Numbered from the stretch's first letter, positions 1 to 9,625 are shown. The stretch is 64,000 bases of DNA from Caballeronia sp031450805 (GCF_031450805.1 NZ_JARTVY010000001.1:2046001-2110000); one strand, 5' to 3'. The notes: a model not told the origin generated them from the letters alone. Made by a program: numbers and translations.

Positions 1-1
1 C

Positions 2-499
2 GTTCGACTCGCCAGCGAACTCACCGGCTGGCAGATCAACATCATGACGCCGGACGAATCGGCGTTGAAGCAGAACGAAGAGCGTGGCAAGTTGCGCGAC
101 CTGTTCATGGCGCGTCTGGATGTGGACGAGGAAGTCGCAGACATCCTGATCGACGAAGGCTTCACGAGCCTCGAAGAAATCGCCTATGTGCCGCTCAACG
201 AGATGCTCGAAATCGAAGCCTTCGACGAAGACACCGTGCACGAGCTGCGTAACCGCTCGCGCGATGCGCTCCTGACGATGGCCATCGCCAACGAAGAGAA
301 GGTGGAAGGCGTCGCGCTCGATCTTAAAAGTCTGGAAGGCATGGACAACGAGCTTCTCGCGAAGCTCGCGGAGCACCAGGTTCAAACCCGCGACGACCTC
401 GCGGAGCTGGCAGTAGATGAACTGGTCGAAATGACCGGTATGGAAGAGGATGCCGCTAAGGCGTTGATCATGAAAGCACGTGAACACTGGTTCCAGTGA
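2..499 (+). CDS. nusA: Transcription termination/antitermination factor NusA, C-terminal part
   Basis: This is the 3' end of nusA; the frame is open to the left edge, so the start is outside the window. NusA binds RNA polymerase and nascent RNA to control pausing, termination and antitermination. The visible 165 or so residues begin at the end of the KH region (VRLASELTGWQINIM is the typical NusA sequence there), followed by two helix-hairpin-helix-like acidic repeats (DEEVADILIDEGFTSLEEIA and a second copy near DDLAELAVDELVEMTG). It lies 93 bases upstream of infB in the usual nusA-infB order, so they are probably cotranscribed. Identification is firm; only completeness is limited. Confidence 0.97.
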   Translation, partial: VRLASELTGWQINIMTPDESALKQNEERGKLRDLFMARLDVDEEVADILIDEGFTSLEEIAYVPLNEMLEIEAFDEDTVHELRNRSRDALLTMAIANEEKVEGVALDLKSLEGMDNELLAKLAEHQVQTRDDLAELAVDELVEMTGMEEDAAKALIMKAREHWFQ

Positions 500-592
500 G
501 AAATGACCATGGCGCACTGAAATTTGGCGGCCGGTTCGGCCGCGTGACCCCGATCTAACCGCAAGGATTGGTCCTTGCATCAAGAGGAATGA

Positions 593-3500
593 ATGGCGAG
601 TAACAACGTAGCCCAATTTGCCGCGGAACTCAAAATGCCTGCGGGCGTCCTGCTCGAGCAGTTGCAGGCGGCTGGCGTCCAGAAAGCGAGCGCGAATGAC
701 GACCTGTCCGAGACGGACAAGGCGCGTCTGCTCGATCATTTGCGCAAGTCGCACGGTTCCGCCGAGGCCGACAAGCGCAAGATCACTTTGACCCGCCGGC
801 ATACGTCGGAAATCAAGCAATCCGACGCAACGGGTAAAGCTCGCACCATTCAGGTCGAGGTGCGCAAAAAACGTGTTTTCGTGAAGCGCGACGAAACCGG
901 CGTCGAGCAGCCTGTCGAAACGCCGAATCACGTCGAAGAGCCGGAAGTCGACGAGGCCGAACTGCAGCGCCGCGAGGAAGAAGCACGCCGCGCCGCCGAG
1001 CAGCTCGAGCGCGAAGAGCGCGAGCTGAAGGAGCGTCAGGCTCAGCTCGAGCGCGAGGAAGCGGAGCGTCGCGCTCGCGAGGAAGCGGCCGAAGCCGAGC
1101 GTCGCAAGCAGGAAGCCGAGGCGGCACGCCGCGCGGCGGCGGCGGCGCAGGCAGCCGAAATCTCGCGCGCGGCTCAGGCTGCGCGTCAGGAATCGCGCGC
1201 GCAGGTCACCGCGGAAGCGAAGGCCGAGCCGAAGCAGGACAAACAAGACAAGCAGGACGACAGCGCCCAGCGCGCAGCCGCTGCTGCCGCCGAGAAGGCC
1301 GCCGCGGAAAAGGCAGCGGAAGAGAAGGCAGCCACCGAGCGCGCCGCGCAGCGCGAAGCCGCGAAGAAAGCGGAAGAAGACGCGAAGGCGGCCGCTGAGA
1401 AGGCGCGCATGGAGCAAGAAGCAATCGCGAAGCGCAGGGCGGCGGCCGAAGCCGAAGCGCGCGCTATCCGCGAAATGATGAACACGCCGCGCAAGGCGCA
1501 AGTCAAGGCGCCGGAGCCGGCGCCTGCTGCAAAGCCCGCGGAAGCGGCGAAGGCGGCCGAGGCCAAGGGTACGCTGCACAAGCCGGCGAAGCCGGAAGGC
1601 GCGCAGGCACCCCGCCCCGCAGTGAAGAAGCCGGCTGTCGGCGGTGCGGCGGCGCCCGCAACGGCGGCTCCTTCCGGCGACAAGAAGAAGGCCGGCGGCA
1701 AGGGCGGCTGGCAGGACGACGCATCGAAGCGCCGTGGCATCAAGACGCGCGGCGACACGAGCGGCGGCGTCGATCGCGGCTGGCGCGGCGGTCCGAAGGG
1801 CCGTGGCAAGCATCAGGACCAGACCACGTTCCAGGCGCCGACCGAGCCGATCGTCCGTGAAGTGCACGTGCCGGAAACCATTTCGGTGGCCGACCTCGCG
1901 CACAAGATGTCGGTGAAGGCTTCCGAAGTCATCAAGGTGATGATGAAGCTCGGCCAGATGGTCACCATCAATCAGGTGCTGGACCAGGAAACCGCGATGA
2001 TCGTCGTCGAGGAACTGGGTCATCGCGCGGTTGCGGCCAAGCTGGACGATCCGGAAGCGCTGCTGATCGAAGGCGAAACGACCGAGGAAACGGCGGAGCG
2101 TCTGCCGCGTCCGCCGGTGGTGACCGTGATGGGCCACGTCGACCACGGCAAGACGTCGCTGCTCGACTACATCCGTCGCGCGAAAGTGGCGGCGGGCGAA
2201 GCGGGCGGCATCACGCAGCATATCGGCGCTTATCACGTCGATACGCCGCGCGGCGTCATCACCTTCCTCGACACGCCGGGTCACGAAGCCTTCACGGCCA
2301 TGCGTGCGCGCGGCGCCAAGGCGACCGACATCGTCATTCTGGTGGTCGCAGCCGACGACGGCGTGATGCCGCAGACGAAGGAAGCGATTGCTCACGCGAA
2401 GGCGGGCGGCGTGCCGATCGTCGTCGCGATCAACAAGATCGACAAGCCGGAAGCCAACCCGGACCGCGTGAAGCAGGAACTGGTCGCGGAAGGCGTGGTG
2501 CCGGAAGAGTACGGCGGCGATTCGCCGTTCATCGAAGTGTCGGCGAAGACCGGCAAGGGCATCGACGATCTGCTGGAAAACGTCTCGCTGCAGGCCGAAG
2601 TGCTGGAACTGACCGCACCGGTCGAAGCGGCCGCGAAGGGCCTCGTCATCGAAGCCAAGCTGGATAAGGGCAAGGGCCCGGTCGCGACCATCCTGGTGCA
2701 GTCGGGCACGCTGAATCGCGGTGACGTGGTTCTCGCGGGCAGCGCCTACGGTCGCGTTCGTGCAATGCTGGACGAAACTGGCAAGCCGACGAAGACCGCG
2801 GGTCCGTCGATCCCGGTCGAAATCCAGGGCCTGTCGGAAGTGCCGGCGGCGGGCGAAGAAGTCATCGTGTTGCCGGACGAGCGCAAGGCGCGCGAAATCG
2901 CGCTGTTCCGTCAGGGCAAGTTCCGCGACGTGAAGCTCGCGAAGCAGCAGGCCGCGAAGCTCGAAAACATGCTCGAGCAGATGGGCGAAGGCGAAGTGCA
3001 GAACCTGCCGCTCATCGTCAAGGCGGACGTGCAGGGCTCGCAGGAAGCGCTGGTGCAGTCGCTGCAAAAGCTGTCGACGGGCGAAGTGCGCGTGCAGATC
3101 GTGCACAGCGCGGTCGGCGCGATCAGCGAGTCGGACGTCAACCTGGCGACGGCGTCGAAGGCGGTCATCATCGGCTTCAACACGCGTGCGGACGCGCAAG
3201 CCCGCAAGCTGGCCGAATCGAACGGCATCGACATTCGCTACTACAACATCATCTACGACGCAGTGGATGAGGTGAAGGCGGCGATGTCCGGCATGCTCGC
3301 GCCGGAGAAGCGCGAGACGGTGACGGGCACGGTAGAAGTGCGTCAGGTCATCCGCGTGCCGAAGGTCGGTCTGATCGCGGGTTGTATGGTGACGGACGGT
3401 TTCGTCAAGCGTTCCTCGTCGGTGCGCGTGATCCGCAACAACGTCGTCATTCATACGGGCGAGCTGGATTCGCTGAAGCGCTTCAAGGACGACGTCAAGG

Positions 3501-3610
3501 AAGTGCGTCAGGGCTTCGAGTGCGGTATCTCGATCAAGAACTTCAACGACATCGTCGAAGGCGATCAGCTGGAAGTGTTCGAAGTGACGGAAGTGGCTCG
3601 CACGCTGTAA
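593..3610 (+). CDS. infB: Translation initiation factor IF-2
   Basis: IF-2 is the GTPase that brings fMet-tRNA to the 30S subunit and promotes subunit joining. The 1005-residue product has an N-terminal IF2 assembly domain (about 1-55), a long Ala/Glu/Lys/Arg-rich charged linker (about 110-400, probably helical) and then the conserved core. GTPase motifs are GHVDHGKT (514-521), DTPGH near 560 and NKID near 613, followed by domains II, III and the C2 tRNA-binding region ending VFEVTEVARTL. The ATG follows a GAGGAA ribosome-binding site. The long low-complexity linker is usual for proteobacterial IF-2. It sits between nusA and rbfA, as in most proteobacteria. Confidence 0.98.
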   Translation: MASNNVAQFAAELKMPAGVLLEQLQAAGVQKASANDDLSETDKARLLDHLRKSHGSAEADKRKITLTRRHTSEIKQSDATGKARTIQVEVRKKRVFVKRDETGVEQPVETPNHVEEPEVDEAELQRREEEARRAAEQLEREERELKERQAQLEREEAERRAREEAAEAERRKQEAEAARRAAAAAQAAEISRAAQAARQESRAQVTAEAKAEPKQDKQDKQDDSAQRAAAAAAEKAAAEKAAEEKAATERAAQREAAKKAEEDAKAAAEKARMEQEAIAKRRAAAEAEARAIREMMNTPRKAQVKAPEPAPAAKPAEAAKAAEAKGTLHKPAKPEGAQAPRPAVKKPAVGGAAAPATAAPSGDKKKAGGKGGWQDDASKRRGIKTRGDTSGGVDRGWRGGPKGRGKHQDQTTFQAPTEPIVREVHVPETISVADLAHKMSVKASEVIKVMMKLGQMVTINQVLDQETAMIVVEELGHRAVAAKLDDPEALLIEGETTEETAERLPRPPVVTVMGHVDHGKTSLLDYIRRAKVAAGEAGGITQHIGAYHVDTPRGVITFLDTPGHEAFTAMRARGAKATDIVILVVAADDGVMPQTKEAIAHAKAGGVPIVVAINKIDKPEANPDRVKQELVAEGVVPEEYGGDSPFIEVSAKTGKGIDDLLENVSLQAEVLELTAPVEAAAKGLVIEAKLDKGKGPVATILVQSGTLNRGDVVLAGSAYGRVRAMLDETGKPTKTAGPSIPVEIQGLSEVPAAGEEVIVLPDERKAREIALFRQGKFRDVKLAKQQAAKLENMLEQMGEGEVQNLPLIVKADVQGSQEALVQSLQKLSTGEVRVQIVHSAVGAISESDVNLATASKAVIIGFNTRADAQARKLAESNGIDIRYYNIIYDAVDEVKAAMSGMLAPEKRETVTGTVEVRQVIRVPKVGLIAGCMVTDGFVKRSSSVRVIRNNVVIHTGELDSLKRFKDDVKEVRQGFECGISIKNFNDIVEGDQLEVFEVTEVARTL

Positions 3611-3633
3611 CGCATCACTACGCTGAGCCTCGG

Positions 3634-3668
3634 GGCGGAGCGGGCCAATTGGCTGGCTCCGCCTTTTT
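3634..3668 (+). terminator. Intrinsic terminator or attenuator between infB and rbfA
   Basis: An 8-bp GC-rich stem (GGCGGAGC at 3634-3641 with GCTCCGCC at 3656-3663), with GCCAATTGGC able to pair inside the loop, is followed directly by five T and then CTTT. This has full Rho-independent terminator form but lies inside the infB-rbfA-truB gene order, so partial attenuation is more likely than full stop unless rbfA has its own promoter. Confidence 0.75.
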
Positions 3669-3705
3669 CTTTGGCGCGGCGGCGGATTAGAAACGGAACG
3701 AAATC

Positions 3706-4083
3706 ATGGCTAAAAGACGGACATCCACGAACCGCAACGTGCAGATTGCGGATCAGATTCAGCGCGATTTGTCGGAGCTGATGCGCGAGGTGAAAGATCC
3801 GCGCGTCGGAATGGTGACGATTCAAAGCGTCGAGCTCACGCCGGACTACGCGCACGCGAAGGTCTACTTCACCACGCTGACGGGCGATCCCAAGCAGACG
3901 CAGGAAGCGCTGAATCACGCGGCGGGGCATCTGCACAATCAGTTGTTCAAGCGGCTGCATATTCATACGGTGCCGACGCTGCACTTCCGCTATGACCAGA
4001 CGATCGAGAAGGCTGTCGAGATGTCGCGCCTGATCGACGAGGCAAACGCGACGCGCGCGAAGGACGACGAGGAAGGCGCCTGA
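3706..4083 (+). CDS. rbfA: Ribosome-binding factor A
   Basis: RbfA is a small KH-fold protein that binds free 30S subunits and helps late 16S rRNA 5'-end maturation and cold adaptation. The 125-residue product has normal length and the family's core VKDPRVGMVTIQSVELTPDY (residues about 29-48), followed by AHAKVYFTTL. The ATG at 3706 comes after an AACGGAAC stretch, a weak ribosome-binding site. The stop codon is only 3 bases before truB, so these two are translated from one message. The terminator-like hairpin just upstream may set its level relative to infB. Confidence 0.96.
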   Translation: MAKRRTSTNRNVQIADQIQRDLSELMREVKDPRVGMVTIQSVELTPDYAHAKVYFTTLTGDPKQTQEALNHAAGHLHNQLFKRLHIHTVPTLHFRYDQTIEKAVEMSRLIDEANATRAKDDEEGA

Positions 4084-4086
4084 GCG

Positions 4087-5028
4087 ATGACCGCTTCGAA
4101 GAATCAGGCCGCGCGGCCCAAGCTCGTGCGCCGCGCGCTCGATGGCGTGCTGCTGCTGGACAAGCCGCTCGGGTTGTCGAGCAACGACGCGCTCATCAAG
4201 GCGAAGCGCATCTATCTCGCGAAGAAAGCCGGTCACACCGGCACGCTCGATCCGCTCGCGACCGGCCTCTTGCCGCTTTGCTTCGGCGAGGCAACCAAGT
4301 TTTCGCAGGACCTGCTCGAAGCCGACAAGACCTACGAAGCGACGATGCGCTTGGGTATCCGCACGGCGACGGGCGATGCCGAAGGCGAGGCGGTCGAAGT
4401 CCGCGACGTCGCGTGCGATGAAGCGGCTGTCGAAGCGGCGATGACGCGATTTCTAGGCGATATCGTGCAGGTGCCGCCGATGTACTCGGCATTGAAACGT
4501 GATGGCAAGCCGCTCTACGAGTATGCACGCGCGGGGCAGACGGTCGAGCGCGAAGCCCGTCCGGTGACGATCCACGCTTTGAAGATGATCGCGTGCGCGC
4601 TGCCGCTCGTGACCTTTCGCGTGACGTGCAGCAAGGGTACGTATGTGCGTACGCTCGCGGAAGATATCGGTGAGGCGCTCGGCTGCGGCGCGCATCTGAC
4701 GGCGTTGCGTCGCACGTGCGTTGGCGCGTTGACGCTCGAGAACGCGGTGACGCTGGACGAACTGACGGCACTGAACGAAGCGGACCGGGACGCGCGGCTT
4801 CAGCCGGTGGATGCGCTGTTGTCCACGTTTCCCGCCGTGCAGCTCGACGACAAAGCATGTCGCCGGTTTCTGCATGGGCAGCGGCTGAGGCTGGCCGATG
4901 TATCGCCCGATCAAATCGAAGCGGGCCGCGTGCGCGTCTATGCGCAGGAAGGCGGCCGATTGCTCGGCGTCGCGAAAGCGGGCGAGGGCGTGCTCGCGCC
5001 GGAGCGGCTGGTGGTCACGGCAAGCTGA
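4087..5028 (+). CDS. truB: tRNA pseudouridine(55) synthase TruB
   Basis: TruB makes pseudouridine 55 in the T-loop of all elongator tRNAs. The 313-residue product carries the family signature GHTGTLDPLATGLLP from residue 49, in which Asp55 is the expected catalytic aspartate, then the second motif KTYEATMRLGIRTATGDAEG and the RVTCSKGTYVRTLAEDIG strand, plus a C-terminal PUA-like region. It starts 3 bases after the rbfA stop and is followed by a strong terminator, so it closes the nusA-infB-rbfA-truB cluster. Length and motifs are normal, with nothing odd. Confidence 0.97.
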   Translation: MTASKNQAARPKLVRRALDGVLLLDKPLGLSSNDALIKAKRIYLAKKAGHTGTLDPLATGLLPLCFGEATKFSQDLLEADKTYEATMRLGIRTATGDAEGEAVEVRDVACDEAAVEAAMTRFLGDIVQVPPMYSALKRDGKPLYEYARAGQTVEREARPVTIHALKMIACALPLVTFRVTCSKGTYVRTLAEDIGEALGCGAHLTALRRTCVGALTLENAVTLDELTALNEADRDARLQPVDALLSTFPAVQLDDKACRRFLHGQRLRLADVSPDQIEAGRVRVYAQEGGRLLGVAKAGEGVLAPERLVVTAS

Positions 5029-5041
5029 GAGCGTAAAAGAA

Positions 5042-5074
5042 AAGCCCGGAGGCGCAAGACTCCGGGCTTTTTTT
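5042..5074. terminator. Bidirectional intrinsic terminator, truB / emrB
   Basis: A perfect 10-bp stem (AAGCCCGGAG at 5042-5051 with CTCCGGGCTT at 5060-5069) and an 8-base loop are followed by seven T on the plus strand. On the minus strand the same stem is followed by TTTTCTTTT. It therefore can end truB from the left and the convergent efflux operon from the right. Confidence 0.9.
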
Positions 5075-5098
5075 CTCAGGCGTGCGGCGCAAGAAGAC

Positions 5099-6658
5099 TC
5101 AATGCGCCGCCGATGCCGCCGCCGCCGAATCCCCGCCGCCCGCACGTTCCGGGCGCGTAATCCAGATCAGCGCGATCAGCGCGACGAAAATCCCCGCCGA
5201 AATATAAAACATGTCGTTCACGCCGAGCTGCGCGGCCTGCTGCGTCGCCATGCTGTTGAAGAGACCGTAAGTCTGTTCCTGCGACATGCCCAGCGCGCCC
5301 ATCTGCTGCATCGAATTGGCGAATGTCGGGTTGTAGGCGTTCGCCTGTTCGACGAGCTGCGCGTGATGCACGATCGTCCGATGCTCCCACGCCGTCGAGA
5401 AAATCGACGTGCCGATACCGCCGCACATGATCCGCACGAAGTTCGACAATCCCGACGCCGCCGGAATCCGATGCCCCGGCAGGCCCGACAGCGTGATCGA
5501 CACCAGCGGAATGAAGAAGCCCGCCATGCCGATGCCCTGAATCAGCGTCGGCAGCGTCAGCGACCACGTATCGACGCCGGTCGTGTAACGCGAACGCATC
5601 CAGAAGCAAAGCGCAAACACGAGAAACGCAGCCGTCGCGATGCGGCGCGGATCGGTGCGCGGCAGGAACTTGCCGGTGATCGGCGAAAGCAGGATCGCGA
5701 ACACGCCGACGGGCGCCATCACGAGCCCCGCGTTGGTCGCGGTATAGCCGATGTCCGTTTGCAGCCACAGCGGCAGCAGCACCAGATTGCCGAAGTAGAG
5801 GCCGTATCCGACCGACAACGCGATCGTCCCGCCCGTGAAGTTGCGCAGATTGAAGAGCGACAAATCGACGACCGGATGCTCCGCCGTCAACTCCCACACG
5901 ATAAAGAACGCGAACGAGATGACCGCGATCAGCGCGAGCACGACGATGGTCGTCGAATTGAACCAGTCGAGGTCCTTGCCCTTGTCGAGCATGACCTGCA
6001 GCGAGCCGACCCACACGACCAGCAGCGCGAGTCCGACCGTGTCGATCGGCGCCTTGCGGATGGCCGAATCGCGGTCGCGGAAGATCGCGTACGTCGCGAG
6101 CGCCGCCGCGATCCCGACGGGAATGTTCACGTAGAAGATCCACGGCCACGAGATGTTGTCCGAAATCCATCCGCCGAGCACGGGGCCGGCAACGGGCGCG
6201 ATCAGCGTGGTCATCGACCACATGGAGAGCGCCATCGGCGCTTTTTCGCGTGGATAGCTTGCAAGCAGCAGCGTTTGCGAGAGCGGAATCATCGGGCCGG
6301 CGACCGCGCCTTGGAGCACGCGCGCGGCGAGCAGGAAGGGCAGCGTCGGCGCGAGCCCGCACAGCCACGACGCGAGCACGAAGAGAATGATCGAGCCGAG
6401 AAAGAGGCGCACCTGGCCGATGCGCTGCGTGAGCCAGCCCGTGAGCGGCACCGAGATCGCGTTGGCGACCGCGAACGACGTGATGACCCACGTGCCCTGA
6501 TCCGACGATACGCCGAGGTCGCCGGAGATCGACGGAATCGATACGTTCGCGATGGACGTGTCGAGCACGTTCATGAACACCGCGAGCGACACGGCGATCG
6601 TCCCGACGACCAGCTTCCCGCCCGAGAGAGGCGCATGAACGACGTTAGCTTGAGACAT
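5099..6658 (-). CDS. emrB: MFS drug exporter, EmrB/QacA type (DHA2, 14 TM)
   Basis: This is the inner-membrane proton/drug antiporter of a tripartite pump. The 519-residue product fits the 14-helix DHA2 family: helix 1 with FMNVLDTSIANVSIPSISGDL (the conserved D in LDTSIANVAIP), then WVITSFAVANAISVPLTGWL, and the motif-C-like region LGGWISDNISWPWIFYVNIP. It follows emrA by 24 bases and is the last gene of marR-oprM-emrA-emrB, so it should work with that periplasmic adaptor and outer-membrane channel. Substrates cannot be read from the sequence; uncouplers and hydrophobic antibiotics are typical of the family. Confidence 0.94.
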   Translation of the reverse strand: MSQANVVHAPLSGGKLVVGTIAVSLAVFMNVLDTSIANVSIPSISGDLGVSSDQGTWVITSFAVANAISVPLTGWLTQRIGQVRLFLGSIILFVLASWLCGLAPTLPFLLAARVLQGAVAGPMIPLSQTLLLASYPREKAPMALSMWSMTTLIAPVAGPVLGGWISDNISWPWIFYVNIPVGIAAALATYAIFRDRDSAIRKAPIDTVGLALLVVWVGSLQVMLDKGKDLDWFNSTTIVVLALIAVISFAFFIVWELTAEHPVVDLSLFNLRNFTGGTIALSVGYGLYFGNLVLLPLWLQTDIGYTATNAGLVMAPVGVFAILLSPITGKFLPRTDPRRIATAAFLVFALCFWMRSRYTTGVDTWSLTLPTLIQGIGMAGFFIPLVSITLSGLPGHRIPAASGLSNFVRIMCGGIGTSIFSTAWEHRTIVHHAQLVEQANAYNPTFANSMQQMGALGMSQEQTYGLFNSMATQQAAQLGVNDMFYISAGIFVALIALIWITRPERAGGGDSAAAASAAH

Positions 6659-6682
6659 GTGTTAGGTCCGCGATACTGCCGC

Positions 6683-7954
6683 TTACATGAGCTTGGCGGC
6701 CGACGCCGACTTCGCCGCAATGCCGCGCGAAGCGGACGACGGCGACGACGACGCGCCCTGCGTACCAGCGCTCGTACCGGCGTTTTGCTGGATGATGCGC
6801 GCGATTTCAGCGTCCGCCTGCTCGCCGTACTTGTCGAACACGTTGGTCTGATACACCGTGTTCTGCGCCGCGCCGAGCTGGCCGCCTTGCTCGTCCTTGA
6901 TCGTGACATCCACGTTCATCGACAGGCCGATACGCAGCGGATGCTGTTCCAGTTCCTTCGGATCGAGCTGGATACGGACCGGCAGGCGCTGCACCACCTT
7001 GATCCAGTTGCCCGTCGCGTTCTGCGCCGGCAGCAGCGAGAACGCCGAGCCGGTGCCGGCGGAAAAGCCGATCACCTTGCCGTGGAACACCACGCCCGAA
7101 CCATAGAGGTCGGCCGTCAGTTCGACCGGCTGGCCGATGCGCATGTGCTTCAGCTGCACTTCCTTGAAGTTGGCGTCGACCCATACGGCGTTGAGCGGCA
7201 CGATCGCCATCAGCGGGTTGCCCGGCGCCACGCGCTGGCCGACCTGCACCGAGCGCTTCGCCACATAGCCGGTGACCGGCGCGGGCAGCGTGTTGCGCGC
7301 ATAGTTGATGTACGAATCGCGCACCTTCGCGGCGGCGGCGAGCACGTTCGGATGATCGGCGATGGTCGTGTTGGCCGTCAGCGACCGGTTCGACGCGAGT
7401 TCCTGCTGGGCTGCGTCGAGCGCGGCCTGCGCGCTGCGCACGGCATCGCGTGCGTGCGAGATTTCTTCCTGCGATACCGCGCCCGTCTGCGCAACGGTCA
7501 GGCGGCGGCGAAGGTCGTCCTGCGCGCGAGAGAGGTCCGATTTGCGCAGCGCGATCTGCGCTTCGTACTGGTTGTTGTTGACGAAGAACGTGCGGACCTG
7601 GCGAACCGTCTGCGCGAGGTTCGCTTCGGCCTGATCGAGTGCGACCTTCGAATCGGCCGGATCGAGCGCGACGAGCGGATCGCCCGCTTTCACGGTCTGC
7701 GTATCGTCGGCATTGACGGATATGACCGTGCCGACCACTTGCGGCGTGATCTGCACGACGTTGCCGTTGACGTACGCGTCATCGGTGTCTTCGTGGAAGC
7801 GCGCGACGAGGAAGTAATACAGGCCGTACGCGACAGCCGCGATGATGATGACGAGCACGATCAGCGCCATCAGCCGGCGGCGCTTGCCGTTGTTTTGCTT
7901 CGGCGCGGGCGCGGCGGCGGGTGCGCTGGCGGCGTTTTGTTTAGGGTCGCTCAT
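6683..7954 (-). CDS. emrA: EmrA/HlyD-type membrane fusion protein
   Basis: This periplasmic adaptor joins the EmrB-type carrier to the outer-membrane channel. The 423-residue product has a Pro/Ala-rich cytoplasmic N-terminus, one membrane anchor (about residues 27-50, LMALIVLVIIIAAVAYGLYY), the split lipoyl half-motif DTDDAYVNGNVVQITPQVVG, a long alpha-helical hairpin (about 95-210) and the second barrel half APVTGYVAKRSVQVGQRV. The C-terminal tail is Ser/Ala-rich and probably disordered. It lies between the channel gene and emrB with short gaps of 52 and 24 bases. The order matches other EmrAB-type pumps in Burkholderiaceae. Confidence 0.94.
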   Translation of the reverse strand: MSDPKQNAASAPAAAPAPKQNNGKRRRLMALIVLVIIIAAVAYGLYYFLVARFHEDTDDAYVNGNVVQITPQVVGTVISVNADDTQTVKAGDPLVALDPADSKVALDQAEANLAQTVRQVRTFFVNNNQYEAQIALRKSDLSRAQDDLRRRLTVAQTGAVSQEEISHARDAVRSAQAALDAAQQELASNRSLTANTTIADHPNVLAAAAKVRDSYINYARNTLPAPVTGYVAKRSVQVGQRVAPGNPLMAIVPLNAVWVDANFKEVQLKHMRIGQPVELTADLYGSGVVFHGKVIGFSAGTGSAFSLLPAQNATGNWIKVVQRLPVRIQLDPKELEQHPLRIGLSMNVDVTIKDEQGGQLGAAQNTVYQTNVFDKYGEQADAEIARIIQQNAGTSAGTQGASSSPSSASRGIAAKSASAAKLM

Positions 7955-8006
7955 GAAGGGCTCCGAAAATTCCGTATTGGTCTTGATGCGTGTTCTTGTG
8001 CGCGGC

Positions 8007-9551
8007 TCAGTGCGATGCCGCCTGATTCGCGGTCTGATTCGCGGTCTGGTTCGCGGCCTGGCGCTGTCCGCTGCCGTCGATGGCGAGGTCGGTGCTCGTC
8101 GCGTCGAATCCGCCGCCGAGTGCGCGGATCAGCGCGATTTGCAGATCGCTTCGCTTCAGGCGCAGGTTCGTCACCGTCTGCTCGTTGGCGAGGCGGTTCT
8201 GATCGGCCGTCAACACCTGCAATTGCGGCGACAGGCCCGCCTTGTAGCGGATCACCGCGAGCTGGTAGGCGCTCGTGGCTGCGGCGAGTGCGCGCTGTGC
8301 GTCGGCCATTTGCCTGTCGAGCGCGCGGATCGCGGCGATGTTGGTCGCCACGTCGTTCAGCGCGTTGATGAGCGTCTGGTTGTAGTTCGCGACATCGCCC
8401 TCGAAATCCGCGTAGCGGCCTTTCAGCTGCGCGCGCAGTGCGCCGGCGTCGAAGATCGGCAGGTGGATTGCCGGGCCTGCCTGAATCTGCCGGCTGCTCG
8501 CCTGCAGGAAACGGCCCCAGCCGAAGGCATCGAAGCCGAAGCCCGCCGCCAGGTTGATGTCCGGGAAGAACTCGGCCTTCGCTTCCTTGATGTTGTGCGT
8601 AGCCGCTTCGATCTGCCAGCGGGCCGCGACGATATCCGGCCGGCGCGAAATCAGATCGGCGGGCACGTTGTCGGGCAGCGCCACGTTGATGTCCGGATTG
8701 ATCACCGGATTGGCGATCTGCAGCCCGCGATCGGGACCCTTCCCGAGCAGCGCCGCCAGCTGATAGCGCACCGACTGGATTTGCCCGTCGAGCTCGCTGA
8801 GATTGGTCTGGCTGGTCGCGACGTTGCCCTCGGCCGTGCGTTGTTCGACGTTCGTGTCGAGACCGGCGGTGACGCGCCCGCTCGTGATGCGGCCCACGTT
8901 CTCCCGATTGGCGATTTCGCGCTGCGTGACGTCCCGCAGCGCGTAGAGCAGCGCCAGCTGGTTGTACGTGCGCGCCACCGACGCGGCCAGCGTGACGCGC
9001 GCCTGCTGCATGTCCGCCTCGGCGGCTTTCTGCTGCGAAACCGCCATGTTCAGGCGCGAGCGGTTCTTGCCCCACAGATCGAGGTCCCACGACGCGCTCG
9101 CGAGCACGTTGTTCTCGCTGTACCACGTCCCGCCGTAGGGCGGCGGGAAGAGGGCGTTCGCCGAGTACAACTCGCGCGTCCACGAATACTTCACGTCGGC
9201 GTGCGGATACAGCGTCGAGCGCGAGCTTTCGATATAAGACGACGCCTTCGCGATGCGCGCCTGCGCCTGCGCGATGCTCGGATTGCCCGCGAGCGCCTCG
9301 TCGATCAGTTGCGGCAGTTGCGGGTCGCCGAACTGTTTCGCCCAGTCGAGGCTCGGCCACTGGCCGCCCTGCGCCGGCACGCTCTGCGAAGACTCCAGAG
9401 TCTCGGGCGCGGTGATCTGCTTGTCGCTCGAAATGCCCGCGTAATTCGCGCAGCCCGCGACCGCGAGCGCCGCCACGGCGGCGGCCACGGCGCTCTGCGC
9501 TCGGCGCAATCCGCTCGCGGGCCGAAGTGCGGACAAGGAAAGGTGTTTCAT
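8007..9551 (-). CDS. NodT-family outer-membrane efflux lipoprotein (OprM/TolC type)
   Basis: This is the outer-membrane channel of the tripartite pump. From the chosen ATG at 9551 the product is 514 residues. It has a signal peptide with lipobox LAVAGC (Cys about residue 34), then two OEP repeats, for example SWDLDLWGKNRSRLNMA and SRRPDIVAARWQIEAATHNI, which are characteristic of the NodT subfamily. The reading frame is open much further upstream, but only this start gives a clean lipoprotein signal. It follows marR by 74 bases. The C-terminus is a low-complexity run of TANQ repeats (about 500-514), which is unusual and probably dispensable. Confidence 0.92.
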   Translation of the reverse strand: MKHLSLSALRPASGLRRAQSAVAAAVAALAVAGCANYAGISSDKQITAPETLESSQSVPAQGGQWPSLDWAKQFGDPQLPQLIDEALAGNPSIAQAQARIAKASSYIESSRSTLYPHADVKYSWTRELYSANALFPPPYGGTWYSENNVLASASWDLDLWGKNRSRLNMAVSQQKAAEADMQQARVTLAASVARTYNQLALLYALRDVTQREIANRENVGRITSGRVTAGLDTNVEQRTAEGNVATSQTNLSELDGQIQSVRYQLAALLGKGPDRGLQIANPVINPDINVALPDNVPADLISRRPDIVAARWQIEAATHNIKEAKAEFFPDINLAAGFGFDAFGWGRFLQASSRQIQAGPAIHLPIFDAGALRAQLKGRYADFEGDVANYNQTLINALNDVATNIAAIRALDRQMADAQRALAAATSAYQLAVIRYKAGLSPQLQVLTADQNRLANEQTVTNLRLKRSDLQIALIRALGGGFDATSTDLAIDGSGQRQAANQTANQTANQAASH

Positions 9552-9625
9552 CGCTCGTCTCTCGAGAGAGGTATGGATTATGGACGTTGCAACTATCTCA
9601 GGTGCTGGCAGACGCGAAATCTGCG

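Noticed and set aside
4898..8368. A 1,156-codon open frame on the plus strand opposite emrB and emrA
   Set aside because: It is extremely Arg-rich (RRR, DRRD repeats), lies antisense to well-identified genes and is a product of GC-rich codon bias.
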